Below, one piece after another: positions 1 to 15,500 of a stretch of 64,000 nucleotides of DNA; within the stretch, counting starts at the first letter, position 1; each line of letters starts with the position of its first letter. The position numbers and the translations under genes are program-made. The notes under the pieces are model-generated. The model saw nothing but the letters and a program-made list of their open reading frames with translations, ran no database searches and was not told the origin of the DNA. Location of the stretch: the NCBI GenBank assembly GCA_964017235.1, contig OZ024928.1, forward strand, positions 84,067,566-84,131,565. The letters run 5' to 3'. Source of the DNA: Sabellastarte sp. h YS-2021 (lineage: Eukaryota; Annelida; Polychaeta; Sabellida; Sabellidae).

Positions 1-447
1 ACTTCACTGTGTCTGTAATTGTATGTAACATGACTACATCAATAAATACTGTCTTATTACTGGCTTTTTAATTTTTCAAAAATATGGGTGAGGCAATAGA
101 TTATTCAGATGCCAGATGATAGAACAATACTTAAACCTTTCTTGTTGCCTTCACAAGACTTTGTATCTATCATTATTCAGACACCAGTTCCAAGCTGATA
201 AAATAATACCAGTCTTAAACCTTTGTCTGGATTATGTATCTCTCCTTATCTTGGCTGGTGCAACAAGAATAACAGCTTTAATAAATAAAAGCAGAATTAT
301 TATATAAGGCCAGGTTTCTACTGTATTTGATTCTTTTCCTGTTTTATCTTACTCTCTAGTCTACCTAATTGCTTTCCCTACAAAAAAAAATCTTAATCTT
401 ATCAATGATAGAAAGCTCTGTACAAAGAGGTTATTTATCTGACTCAC

Positions 448-581
448 CCGTCTCCTTGGCCAATGCGGCTTCATGTATAGGTCGTTCACCCTTATTGTTT
501 GGCATCCACATGTCTGCATTGTGAGACTTCAGCAGCTTGATCACATTTTTAGAACCTTTAGCTGCAGCACAGTGAGCTGGT
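448..581 (-). CDS. Ankyrin gene exon 10 (residues 566-611), last exon in window
   Basis: A 134-nt exon, acceptor tttgttacag|AC, donor ACGG|gtgag, ending in phase 1. It encodes TPAHCAAAKGSKNVIKLLKS and GERPIHEAALAKET, one whole repeat and half of another. No further exon could be identified in bases 1-447, so the gene must continue to the left of the window. Confidence 0.9.
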
Positions 582-3500
582 CTGTAACAAACAATGCACA
601 AATTTGTAATTTAACTATACTACAAGTACCGGGTAATATTATTTACATTACGCTCACTTGTGCAAAAAAGTTGTAATTTAACTACATTACAAGTAATGTT
701 ATTTACATAAAGCTCACTTGTGATTCATGTGTTGAACCTAGCTTGAATACTCAGAAAAAATGATTTGCTATTGGGGGGGGTCACACCATTACACTAAGCA
801 ACGAGAAACAAGATGTACTGATATTCTTTAATAGATTAAACATGTGGCCTAGATTTGACGCAAAAGTCATAAAGTTTCAGAAGAACATAAAATAATATAT
901 TTGTTAACCATGCAATTTTCTCAGTACTATTGTATTAATTTTGACACTTCTTAATCTAGTACAGTATAAACTGAATTATGACCAACATGGTCAGAACATA
1001 GAGGTTCTGCAGCATGCTCATAATCAAGTAGTAACACGGCTACATCATTTATCAACTCTTTGAAAAACAGACATGGAATGAAAGTGTCAATATCAATCCT
1101 TGATCAATGAATATGAAATTTAGAAAGGTCAAACATAGTCACTGGGAGGAGGTCGGACTGATAATGTGGAAAGTCTGTCGTGGCAAGTATTTCTAATAAT
1201 GTAATTATACAAATTAATTTCTACCTTTCACACAGATGAGTGTCAAATTATGAATTGGATACTGTAAACTTTGGAAAAGAATAGAGTTTCACCAGACAGG
1301 CTATACTGACAAAAATTTATTTATATAAAAAATTGCTAGTGTGTAGAAGCACGGTCAATGTTCAAAAAATATACTCAAACAAATCTCCTAAAATGTTCTT
1401 CTGGAATAACATGACTGTATGATCAAATGTCATTTTTATAACACTTGCATAAATCCAGATTAAAAAATGCATTCTACCACCAAGATTCAATTTTGACTTT
1501 TTAGTCAATTTATTACAATAATTTAATAGCTCTACTACAATGGGTTTGATTGTATGTATAAAATTTGTACTTACGTCCTGCCCCTGTTATCTTTGTGACT
1601 TGGATTTGCATTTTTCTTCAGTAAAGTTTTGGCACAGTTTTCATGCCCCAGTGTAACTGAATAGAACAGAGGGGTGCAGCCATTCTTGTCTACAGAATCC
1701 ACATTAGCCCCATGTTTCATAAGTAGTTCTACACAGCCAGAATGACCTCTAGAGGCTGCACAGTGCATGGCTGAAAAGGGGAATATTGGAAGAAAATGTT
1801 ATAAATAATAATAAGTTATGATATGATCTACACAGCCAATTATATTAGATAAACATAAAACATATTATGAATAATTTTGCATATCCAAAATGAATTATAG
1901 AAGTTTCACTGTGTAGAGCTAACAATAATATATATTTAAAACCTCTGTTATTCAACCATGAAGGGAGAGTAAAATTTTGTTCTGATAATAGAAAGTTTAT
2001 AAAGGAGAAGAGCTATTTGTGTATAAACTTATATAAACTTAGAAACTTAGGAAAGGGAAAATGAATTAATTTTACACAGCTAGGAGTAGTAGTTTGCATG
2101 GACACATAAATTGCAAATTAATTTCTATGAATTTGGTTCAAAGGAAACAGTGTCCCAATGTAACCAACAGTTATTTCAACAAAGAAATTGCTTTGCCATA
2201 AGACAAAAAAACAACAACAACAACCTTTTGTTTTAACAAATCCATGGATTCTTTATTAGTAACAGTAAAGAGTATTAGGATGACAAAAATAATCAAGCAA
2301 AAAGTTGTTGTCTGTGAACAAAATGAGATCCAATTCATCTGAGCATGTTAACAACTGGAATGAGTATGGTACCTGTAAGTCCATCTTTGTCTGCAGATGA
2401 GGGATTGGCACCAACAGCAATGAGAGCCTCCATTGCATCTTTACTGCCTAAAAATCAATAACACAAATATGTAAACACCTTGTATAGACAGCAAAATAAA
2501 AAGCTCTTATTTCATATATTTTTACGTGAGTTAGCTGCCTGTATCATTAATACTTTACCACCCCATGTCCCTCTACTAAAAACTAAACTAGCTGCCATCT
2601 CTCTTGTCCTAATTCTAATTCTAATTGGACTTTTATAGCGCTTAATCTCCCCAAATAAGAGGACTCTAAGGCGCAACTAAGCAATAAGCAGACATCAAAA
2701 TTTCTGTATCCAGGGGCATAGCAGGGGTCAAGCACCACGGAGAACGCCAGGGGAATGATCCAGGCTAAGGTCCTAGTCTCTTGATTCACCTGTTACTTAA
2801 CTGGTTCTCTTGTATTTAAATGAGCTAATGGCTCATATAAGTATTATTTGAAATGCTCATATACCTGTACTAACCTGGGTTAGCTTCCCACATCACAGAT
2901 GTTTTAGAAGTGTTTACCAGAACCACCTTCCCCATATCCTGAACTAGCTGTCCATGACAACAGTGGTTTACCAGTCGACATGTCTGTATTAACCTGAACT
3001 AGCTGCCTATATCAGAGGGGTTTTCTTGCATTGGTTTGTGCACCCAAAATGTTATTCCTACACATTCCCACACATTTGCATACACCTACACTAACTGCCA
3101 ATACCTATGTTGTTTGACTTGTACATAGTCCTATATTTACCTGCACAATATGAATGGGACTCTTCTCTGTAATTACCTGAGCTAGCTGCCCATATCAGTG
3201 GGGTTCTCTTGTCCTGGTCTCTACAGTCCACATCCACATCTTTCTGTAGCAGTTTTGACAGGATTTTACGTCCCACTTTTGGGTCAGTATCATCCCCTGG
3301 CTTAGCACCACACATCTGTGCAGCATAATGCAGAGCAAAGGCATTGTGGGCATCTGGTCGATTCAGCTTGGCTCCCCGCTCTTGGAGATAGTCTATTAAA
3401 TCTACATGTCCACAAACTGAAAGAATAAAGAAAATTTTAAATGTTTTTTTTATTTTGAAACAGCGACAAAAATAAGCCAATGGCACATGCAACAAGGTTA

Positions 3501-6500
3501 AAATTTGCTTTTGTAACTGGTGCTGTAAACATAAACTATTAGATCAGCAACATGAATGTTAAAGAAACTTGATGGTCATCTGAGTTAATATCACAGCATT
3601 TGATGTCATAACCAGAAGTTTATGGCCAGCTTAACAATTTAGCTGAGAGTTCAAACTTTCAGATATAATGATATCTTCTGGAGATAAATTGATTTAGGTA
3701 GTGTTCACTTATCAAGCCAACTATGCAAAGAGATTCAAGGAGTTTGTCTTTTGTGTTTGAGATTGTTGCTGTCGATCATTCATTTCTCCCATTTAATTGA
3801 TTTGTGAATTACCGCAAGTATGTTGTAAACAGTACTAAATACTACACTCTTAACAAAGCAGTTTTATATAAAGGAGGTTTTTTTTTCATCTGGCATATTA
3901 TTATTTTTAATCATGTATGAAAACAAAAACTTTCAAATATTAAACCAAGTGCAAGTGTTTGTAATTATGGGTGCAGTAAATGATGAACTAGTTTATGTCT
4001 TTCTGATAGTGTCATGAAATGGTAGGTTAGGGTCAACAAATGGCTTTATGACATTATTTACTTTGACTAAATATTTAATCCTCTTACCCTTGTTGGACAT
4101 TAATAACATGTAAATATCAGGCACCATGTACTTTTTGCTTATGACTGTCAATATTTAACTTCAGTAAACAGACAAAAAGTGTCATAAGCCTCTGTTATAT
4201 AGAGATCACAAAAGATACATGTAATTAGTAAACATTGACAATATATAGAACAAACAATCCTGTTTAAAGAAATGCTACAGTTAGATGAGCATATTAAGCT
4301 TTGGATCATTGATTCTTCCAAAACAGATCCCATATACTAAATACAATGAACAATCTATTGGTGTATTGAAAGAGCTTAAGTCTGGATCATTTGACATCAA
4401 ATTTAACTAGAGAAGATCTATTTTTATTGATCTTTACTTCATTATGATATAATTTTATAACAACTAATGCACAATAACTACGGTTGTAAAGGAAATATTA
4501 TTGAGTATGTTAAAATCATTGTATTCAGGATATTGTTCATCATTATACTAGCTGTGAATGTTCAATTTTCAAATATCTATTTGAAATAAATTTTGTGAAT
4601 AAAATAGATAAGGTCACGTTCATCAACGCCATATGTGCAAATTAATGAAAATTTGTGTTGGTAAACATGTAGTTTCCATTTCTTTATAAGTAAATGCAGA
4701 AAACAAATTTACACAACATTTTGTTCCCTCCTTAATTATCAGGATTAGTGCACTCCAAAGCTTTATCACAGAACAGACTCTATATCATACATAAAGGATG
4801 ACATAACACCCACTAATGATTACCTGTGAATTGTTGTTGAAATGTATATTTATACTGAGTGCAATATCTCCCTTTATTACAGGACTCAAAGCTCTATTTG
4901 ACCCATCCGAGCTGCACAAGTACAGACTATGCTCTCGTGTGAGTGACTTTCCTCTAACTGAAAGACAGTCTCAAGGACGACCATTTATCAATGTCCCTAA
5001 GATTCTTTAGCCTGCCACAGGGTTAATTATATAATCCTATTTAACATTAAAACATGTGATATGATATCCATTTTGTTTTCACAACTAGGCCAAATTACTA
5101 TCAGGCTAACTTTCCTAGCCATATATCTTTTGTGCAAATTTGATTAACCAAGCTGCAATATTTCAAGTTTTAGAGCATCTTAATGATTTTGAAATAATTG
5201 GCTATGGTGGCCATTTTGTTTTTCAAAATGAGGCCAAAATTTTTCTCAGGCAAAACATTTGCAGGCCAGGACTTTTCATGGTCTGTGTTTACATTCTGAA
5301 GCCACAGCACCAATAACAAGGGAGGAATAAGGACATTTTAGTGTGATGACCCCATTTAACCTTGAAACAAAGGTCAAATTCAACACCAGGAAAAGATTCC
5401 CAAGCCATGACTTCCTACAAGTTGTTTTCACATTCTGAACCGCTAGGAGCAATATTAGGGGAGATATAAGGCCTTTTTAATAGGATAACCCCATTTGACA
5501 TTAAACATGTGATATGACAGCCATTTTAGTTTTTAGAACTAGGCCAAATTACTATCAGGCTAGCTTTTCTAGCCATATACGTTTTGTGCAAAAATTTGAT
5601 GAAGCTAGCTGGAATATTTCAAGATTTAGAGAACCTTTATGATTTTCAAACAATTGGTATAGTGGCCATTTTATTTTTCAAAATGAGGCCAAAATTTTGC
5701 ACAGACAGGTTTTTATAGCCATAAACATTTCCTGCAAATTTGGTGAAGATATCTGTATAAATGAATGAGATATTAAGGTTTATGTAAAAATGTGACGAAC
5801 GGACGGACTCATGTATGAAATGCGTTTTATAATCTCCCAACCACGGTCTTTGGCTGCTGGTGGGATATAATTATAATTTCTAAATACCACTCACCAGTAG
5901 CCCAGTGAATGGTGTTATGACCTTCATTGTCCAGAATACTAACATCAGCACCATTGTCTATTAGAGTATCAATCATTCTCTTGTTGTTTGCGATCACACT
6001 GAGGTGTAGTGGGGCATAACCTTCATTGTCCTTTTTGTCTAAAAGTGACGGGTCTTTACTGATAACCATCTCTGCTATAACTGGATTGTTGTTTTCAACA
6101 CAGTAATGTAATGCAGTCTTTCCAGAATAATCCTTCACTTTCAGAGCTCCCTGCAAAGTAATTAACATTAGAGAATTGGTCATAAGTGTATAATTTTAAT
6201 TCTTTTATTTAATATACTGACATGTAATACACAATATACAAACACAAGAACAAGAAAAATACAACATTGCCCAGTTTTGAAGGGCTTATAAGCCACTAAT
6301 TAATAAAACTATAGAAAAAGGCCTGCACGTCTTTAGACATCCTCCAGAGATACAGAAAAGTCAGTTTTCATTACAACAAGTCATATTTTTTAATATGGCA
6401 GCAAAACGTTCTATATGGGATAAAACATGTCGGACAAAACCAATGGGAACATTTTTGAGATGTTTGAAGCAAGCCTTGTGGTACTTAGCATCGTATCAGT

Positions 6501-9500
6501 AAAGTTGTATTTTAAAAAATCACCTCTGGCATCCATGTTTTTCTGTCAATTTTGCCCAAAATCAATAGGGTTCCACTAAAAAGTACTATCAATGACTGTA
6601 CAAAGTTTTGAAGACAATCGGTGAAAGCAGTCTGGACTGCACACACAAGCTTTAATATTGGGTGGCAGCCATCTTAAAAACAAGATGGTGGACACAAAAT
6701 TTTTTTTTTGAAACTTGTCCCGCTTGACCCTGAAAATAAATACAGGAAACCTGAACATGATATCTGTAATGGTTTTGCAGCAATGACGTGCTATAGAGTT
6801 GACGAGAGCTGAGTTGGCAAAAATGTCAAAATTTACTATAACAGTCATATTTTTTTACAATATGGCAAAAAATGTTATGTGTGGGATAAAATATGTCGGG
6901 AAAACACAATGGAAACAATTTTTATTAGACATTTGGAGGAAGCCTTGTGGTACTATTAGCATTGCATAGGTAAAGCTGCATTTTACAAAATCGACTCTGA
7001 CCATTTTTTATAATTAATTTTACCCAAAATCAATAGGGTTCCTTCCATGAGTAATATCAATGACAGTACCAAGTTGGAAGACAATCGGTCATAGCAATTT
7101 GGACTTAGAGTGCACACATGGTTTAAAAATGAGTGGTGGCCATCTTGGAAACAAGATGGTGGACGTAAATTTTTTTTCAAAAGTTGTCCCCTTGAAATGA
7201 ACACAGATAACCTGAAGATGATACCTTGAACTGTTTTGCTGTAATGAGGAAAAGTACAAAGTGAAGGGGAAAAATTCTGACGAAACCATAAGGACATCCC
7301 ATTTCATTGGATGTCCTAACAATAATTAACATAGCTAGTGTGAGACAGATTACAATATTACCAGCATTATGCATAAGAAGTCATTTGAATATAATATCTT
7401 AACAAATAGCAACAGTAATTACAATGACACAGTAGAAAATGAAATGTATTCAGTCCTTGAGGTTATAATATTTTTATATTAATCATTTGAGGCACATGTA
7501 CAGATCATACCATTGATTTGATAACATAACAGTACTGTGATTAATTTTACAGAATTGTTGAAATTAACTTTGAAATTTGGTTCAATATTGTATATATACT
7601 TAATGAGTGTGGGCAATATATGCAACCACCTCACCCTATGGCACCAGTTTTTGCTGTAACAGAAAAAAAGGTCATGGGACTACCATGATTGCCAAATACA
7701 GTGCAAAGATTGAAAATATGAATTCAAGAAACTCAATTGCAATGTCAAATTGTTCCATCAATGTTTCAACAGCAAATTACACAAAACTATTAATAAATCG
7801 ATTTCAGGGATTTTTTGTATTGGAGTGTATTGAATGGTAAATAAACATACCATGCATATACAACTCAGTTGACACAAAATAAAGAGAGAAAATTATGGCT
7901 GTAAGTGCAAAGACCCTCCTACTAACACTAAACCTGTAACACATACAGATGAATTAAATCTCCATTTGTTTATCTTGGGAACACTAAATGCATTGATTCA
8001 CAGTGTGTGTTAGTTACAGTGATGAACAGTGTATATTTATTACAACCATGTCTGTCAAGGCCTTTGGTTTGATTTACTTGAAGACCAACAGGAACTGTAT
8101 TTTCAGAGCTTCCTTGTTTCAATGTCACTAATGCTTTGTCAGTAAAGGACATTTCAAGTAAATGTGTAGATTTTTCTAGTATTGGTTTTTTTAGCTGTTA
8201 GCTGCTTTTTCTGATTCAACAATGTTTACACATTAAATATTTTTTCCATCCTATTTAACAATTTTCTGCAAAAGGTATTTTATATGAGTGTGAATGACGG
8301 AAAGTCCTCTTAAATATGTCATTCAATGAAATCAATCTCTTTATGATTATGTAAGCGTCTAATCATTATCCAAACCTTCTCTTTCAGCATTTAATCAATC
8401 ATTATTCTCAAATTTAATAGTTTACAAGCACATACTTAATGCACTTAATATATGTCTTCTAAGTTATGTTTTAAAAGTCATGTCAAAAGTCATGACTGTG
8501 TTCAATTACTTATACAGTGTAGATGTGTTTTGGGCATACATGAGACATAGATATCAGAATATATATTTCACATTCATAAACATGCACTTGTTACAAATTC
8601 TCTTCATGTTTATTTTCCTCAGATTCATATCTACATGTATCTAACTGAGGGACAAAAGGCATTCTTTTCCCCTACACCCATTTCTTCTAAGGCAATACTG
8701 TAAAATTTTGCACACAGTGTTAGAAAGCATCAATGGTATTTGGCCAAGATTAAAATTTCAATTACAAAATACATAAGATGTATATGTTACAGGCAATCTG
8801 TGTAACCAGGCATTACGCGTAATGACTGAACATTTGAGTCATTTCGTGAAATGCCTAAACAGTTTAGCCATTTTGCGGAATGCCTAGGCATTTCATGTAA
8901 TGACTGAAATATAATATAAGGTTAAGTGTTACACAGATTGCCTAAAAATGTATTTGAGATTTCAGGCAATCTGTGTAATCATCTTTTTAAAGTATCTTTT
9001 TTTGATAGAATATGATTATTTCTTGCTATAAACAATTCAAGATATAGTTTTAACTATATTACAATCAACGAAGCTATATTTTGACATACTTCATGCATGT
9101 TTGCATAAGTGAGCAAATAAACAGTTTTGCCACATAATTATTAATAATGACTTTTCATACTTATTCTCATTTTCACTTTTTAGTTCCTCTGATGTTATAT
9201 GGGTGGTGGCTTTTTAATTATATGACATACTTAAACTTTGGTTGGAGATTTCAAGCAGTCTGTGTGGTCCTTTTTAAAAAAAATTTATTGCTATGATGTG
9301 TTATTTCTTGCTGATAGAAACAATTCAAGTTGTAGTTTTAACTGTATGACTTTCAATTAAGGTACATATTGATACTTTTTTTACTTAACTGAATAAATGA
9401 ATGAGCAGTTTTGCAATGCAATAATATTCATATATTCCATATCTCTTTCATTTAGTTGTAAGAAAGGCATCTAATTGTTTTTTTTTTCAAAAGAGTGTGT

Positions 9501-12500
9501 TTTTGGTCTTGTTATGGAGGACTTCTTTAATTACATGAGACATATACTGAAAACTTAATGTTAATGATGAAACAAGCTTAAAATTGCAATTAGGGCCCCC
9601 CCCAAAAGGTATTTTGATATATGAGAATGACGCATTTTATGTCAAAACATTAAAAGAGCTGTATTTTATGTATTTTAGCTTTAAATAACTGATATAATTT
9701 CTTGACAAGGTAGATTACTAGTGCATTACTCAGTTAAACTTTTTAACTGAAATATTAAACTGAGCTATTCAAGAAATATGAAGCTCACAAGAAAGTTCTG
9801 ATACCAAAACACAGTATAAAACAATAATTCAAGGAGCTGAAATTAGTCTTGGTCAATCATGCCACTTTTTCAAAACATTGCTGTTAACATTATTTTGTAT
9901 TTGTATGTGTTATTATGTTTTCTGTATACTTTTTATGGATAGGGATAACAAAACAGTTTGAACAAAATTGAAAATATGTATTTTAATCATAATACCAGTT
10001 TTATTATCATTGTTCATGAATGGACATAAAATATATTCTATTGGTATACAACAAGCAAGGATAAAACTATATAATATCAAAATAATTCATGATAATCATC
10101 AAACATGATAAAAAAACTATGTTCTGGCATTACGTGTAATGCCTAGAGCTCATTTTCAGTCATTACATGAAATGCCTGAACTGTTTAGGCATTTTGCGTA
10201 ATGACTGAAATGACCAGTCATTATGCGTAATGCCTGGTTACACAGATTGCCTGTAACATATACAGTAAATCTGACAAAGTTTAATGAGAAAAGTCTCACC
10301 CCCTTTTCAAGCAAGGCTCTGACATGGTCCACCTCTTCTCTTTGACAGGCCAACATCAAAGCAGTGGCTCCTTCTTCATTCTGTACACACAGAAGATATA
10401 TGTGTAAAAGTTTAATGTGTAACTATTCTATTCTATTCTGTACTTTTATAGCGCTTAATCTCTGCTAAGCAGACTCTAAGGTGCAACACCAAAAATCAAA
10501 TTCAGAAAATCATCTTTCCATAGCCATTGCCAGGTCCAGTACCACGGAGACGCCAGATAGAGTGTATGCTAAGTTGAAAATGCCTTTTTGAAGAGATACG
10601 ATTTTAACCTTTTCCTGAAACAGGCAAGAGTTGGGGCAGAACGGACCTCATCAGGCTGATTCCAAACTGTGGGAGCATCAAAAGCAAAGCTGTGGCTAAC
10701 GTGATTTTTTTTATTTATGTACAGATGGACAGAATTGAGGAACCTCCAAGAACCTTTTATCAGGATGGTTATATCTTCCACTATATATTCCACAACAAGT
10801 AGACAAAAAGGACCAAAATAACTGGGATGACCATTGTGAAGAAACTTGTAAACTAGAGTTGCAGTTTTAAAGATACAGCGAAATTCAACTGGGAGCCAAT
10901 GGAGTCGTTTGAGAATAGGAGATACCCGTGTGTATTTGTTACAGTTTGTAACAATCCTAGCAAGCGTCTTTTGAATACACTGTAGTTTGTGCATGTTGAG
11001 ACTGGATAAACTCCTGAAGAGAGAGTTGCAATAATCAAGGCGACTGGTCACCAAGGCATTGGCTGCCAGGATAGCAGCCTCATCAGTCAAGTGTTTTCTA
11101 ACCTGCCTGAGATTATGAATTTGAATGAAGCATGTCTTAAAAATATTGCGAACAGGATCAGCAAAGGAGAAATTAGCATCAAACCAGACACCAAGGTTCT
11201 TTACAACAACTGCTGGTTGGATAAAATTACCAAATATCCTAACTGGGAGATCTAATTTCTTGAGTTGAGCATGGGATCCAAAGATGATAAACTCTGTTTT
11301 TTCAGGATCTAATTTGAGCATACTTGACGACATCCATTTCTGAACATCCAGAAGACATGAATTCAGTTTGTCAAAAGCCAGGGCTGCATTTTTGTGAGAC
11401 ATATGAATAAACAACTGCGTGTCATCTGCATAAAAGTTGAATTTGATGTCAGGATGCGTTACAATAACCTTACTCAAAGGAGTGGTGTATAAGGAGAACA
11501 GCAGAGGACCAATAACTGAGCCTTGTGGCACTCCAAACAGCAGCTCATGCAACTCAGAGAGGGTTGACCCAATTTTAATTGCTTGGAAACGGTGGCTAAG
11601 ATAGGATTTGAACCATGTCAAGGCTGTACCGCACACACCAAACCATGACTTAAGACAATTAAGAAGAGTAGTGTGGTCAATTGTGTCCAACACAGCCGAC
11701 AGATCCAGTAAGACCAATGCAGTAGGCTCGCCCTGTGATAGTGAGAGATGGATGTAACATTTTGAACATTAGTGACTCTTTTGTGACATAACATAATCAG
11801 CTAGATTTTGACAAGAATTGAAATAGATTGAACAGCAAAAATAGTGATAAAGCATACATACAACTAAAAAACTGTAAGTAAATCTCTAAGTATAATTTCC
11901 TTTTGGGTTCCTGTTGGTAACAGGCCTGGGAAGAAGTTACTGGACACATTGCAAATTCTGAAGGTTTGATCATAAAAGACTTTAATAGAGAGCATTGCAA
12001 TAGTCCAGACGGCTACTTCACAAAGTATTTGCTGCCATGATAGCAGTTTCCTAAGAGAGGTCCCTCAGGTGATGAAGATCCCTCATATGAATAAAAACTA
12101 TAGTCACTCTACAGTTCTAAAATATGTCTCTGTGAACCATGAGACCAGTTATTTTCCGATACCAGTGCCACATTATAATATGCAACACATTCTGCATTGA
12201 GTATTTGCTTAAACGGTGAGAAACTTTTAGTTTATAGTAAGTCAGCACTAGTAATTTGTAGATGACCAGGCACTCATTTAAAGCAGATGAGAGCGACATA
12301 TAAAGTTCAACATGTTCTGCACTGGATATGCTGTGCATTTCAAATAGACAATAACTTCATTGAGGCCAATGTTTGAGAACTTTATAAGGTGTCGCATTTT
12401 TTTCTATTGGACTGGGCATCCATTTGAACTAGATGTTAATCCAACACACAAAATAGTGCGACATACCATAATACATTGTAATGGGAAGCACACTCGTCTT

Positions 12501-15500
12501 CCATCTCAGTTGGGTCATGGATTTTATCTAAACTGGCCTGGCCTGACCTGAACTGGAAAAGCTTGTATTTGCTTGCCAGTCTCTAATGCTTTTCAGTGTA
12601 GAACAACAGTATGCACCGATTTCTTCGGCCCATTCAGTATTCATTATGGTATGACCCATACAATGACAGTGATGCTGAAGCATAAAATTATTGATCAATT
12701 TACCTGTACAGCCATCATTTCATCCCTCTCTGCAGCAGTCAATGATTCCTGTGATGTCTCTCCATCTTTCTTTCCCTTTTTCCCTTTTCCCTTCTTCTTG
12801 GCCGCGCCTTCTTGCACCATGTTGTTGAGGATAGCGTTGAGGTAAGATATGTCAGAAATACAGGCTGCCTTGTGGATTACACACTTCTTGTTGTTATCTG
12901 GTATGTCAGCAGAGGCTCCATATCTGATATACAGATTTCAAAAGAGACTGTTGTGTAATTTATACAGGAGGGATACATATATTATTGCTATATCATTGTG
13001 GTATAGACAAAGGTTTTTAAATATAATAAAAGACTTCTGGCAAGCAATTAGATGTGTTGATGAGATTGATTTTATCTGGTTAAGATGTGTCAAAATATTA
13101 ATGGTGATAGTTCTCCTGGAAACCTGCACCTGACTTGGAAAATTAGATCGTTTTTTGGATAATTTAATGTTTGTAAAATACCAGAGGTATGTTAGTACAA
13201 TACAGTAGGAAATAGTAAATTTGGGAGAGTGAACTTGTGTACTTCTGTTTATAAAACTGAATGTTCAGATAGTTGGAGTTTGGATAAGAGATGTTCTATT
13301 GTGTTATCGATATATATGATGTTATAAAGATATGATAACAAAAAACACGGTACATTTCAAATGAGATAGCAATGCATGTTATTTTGTATGTGTAACATAT
13401 TGTTAAGCCACTCTTACCCCAGTACATATTGTATCTTCTATAACCCATTTGTGTAGTTCGAAAGGCTGGTTAACCAGATAACACTGGAATTATCATTTTA
13501 CTTCTCAAAAAAAAATTAATAATAAAATAAAGACAATGTAAAAATTCAACCACTCAAATTTAACTCACAATGACATGGAAGGAATACTTTCATGAAATGA
13601 GATTTCCATTTTCCAAATCATCTTGGTGTAAAATATAACTACTAGTATTTCAAGGGGCTGTAAAAAAAGTCTATTTAAATTTTTAAAACGCATTTACTAG
13701 ACGGACAATTGTGCAGGTACACCATGAGTTTTTTTGTGCTTTTTGAACTAGACTCACAAACTCAGCCCTGACCTTTGACAAAACAGTTGGCAGTTACTAA
13801 TGTTGGAGTAAGGTAATCAACAGCACTAAATAGAACATTATTATTATGTTGATGTCAAGGGATGATTGGTTCAGGTTTTCCAAAATTTGTCAAAACTTCA
13901 AAGCCAGCAGGAATTCAGCATACATGTGTGCCAGATCCTTAAAAGTAGAAAATATCAGTCAAGCACTTAAAATTCACTCTAACACCATTAGCAAGACAGG
14001 TAAAAAGTAAATATACTAAATGAGCTGTCTTCCCATATCCTGTCCATGTCTGCCGATGGTTAAAAGAGACATTTCTAAATGTGGCACTTTGTCATGGAAT
14101 ATTCATTGAAAACAGAGCATGATTTTTTTTTGGTGTCTTTTGAGGTGCATTGGGCTGCACCCAATGAGAGAAAACTAAGTTACAAAGGAATTTCCAATAA
14201 TGCCATAGGATTGGTTTTACATAGAATTTCTCTTTCCATATTCTTCATCAGGAAGGCAATGTATGATTGATTAAAAGTGTAACAATTTTAGGTATTGTAA
14301 CTTAGAAACTGTAATTACCTCTGCCAAGGAGGTATTATTTTTATGGCCATTTGTTAGTTTGCTTGTTTGTAAACAAGATTACGCAAATACTACTGGTTAG
14401 ATCTTCTTCAACATAAAAACAGAAGATATGCCTTAGTCTAACTTAGATCCCATTAAATTTTGAGAGTGATCTGGGTCACTATCTGAATACAAATAAAAAT
14501 AATCTGGATTTTAATATTTACTAATTATTACATGCCTTGATAAAGATATGCACTCTCTTAGGACTCTTGCTGATAAATTAAGTTTTGAATAAAATGGCAG
14601 GAAAGCAGTAGTAATTATTATCCCCAATACAAGAATGTTATGTTATGTTCACGCAGTGTCTATCCATGTGTTACTTTCTTACTTCCAAAAGACTCTAGCT
14701 AATGGATATGTTGTACCTTGGAATCTGCAATTAACAGAGATTAACTGTCATAAAGGTTTAATCAGAATTAAAATAATGGAATTGATTTGCAGTACAACTC
14801 CTCATGACAGAGATGATACAGTTTTGGTGTCACATGGTAAAAACATGTACAAAAAGAATTTCTTTGAATACAGATCAAGAATTTTTTCAAGGATTCTTCA
14901 ACAATTGTTTGATCTTGTTGAAAATGTGTGTTCTTCTCTTGACTCTTGCCTTTGTGTTTATTGTGCTCAATGGCCCAACTATTTCCTACACTTAGCTATC
15001 AAGCTTTTTTAGCACAATGTTACATTAATTATGTAATTGTACAGTAGAACATCTGTTATCCAACCCTTTATTATCTAAATTTTCAATTATCCGACCCCAA
15101 ACTCACTCTCCTAACTACACTTAAACCTGTTACTTAAGGTTTTCCATTATCCAACCTAACTGTTACTCTCTCAAGAGGGTCATATAATAGAATTCTACTG
15201 TATGAGATTTTGATACAAAACTGTTAATATTGGAATTTTACCACAAAATTTAAGATTTTATGCTGAATGTTAAGAATACTTATAGATTATGTGTTGCACA
15301 ATGCCAAAAATGTGAACTATAAAGGACAGGAATATATTCTTTTTGTTACTTATGATACAATAAAGTACAGAATTTCTTCTCTTGGGTGGTGTAACGGATA
15401 ACACAATTACTTCCCACCTCTCAGGTCTTCAGGGTTTGAAGTTCAAGAATATATTCTTTTTGTTACTTATGTAACAATAAAATACACAATTTATTTACAC

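Noticed and set aside
1..447. An eleventh ankyrin exon
   Set aside because: No minus-strand stretch continues the repeat pattern in the required phase between an AG and a GT; the next exon must lie outside the window.
6576..7374. Several minus-strand open frames of 65-104 codons
   Set aside because: They fall in a two-copy non-coding tandem duplication; the frames are not shared between copies and show no family resemblance.
14635..15012. 125-codon plus-strand open frame in intron 3
   Set aside because: No recognisable domain, no splice or promoter evidence, and a second overlapping frame of similar quality; probably chance in AT-rich DNA.
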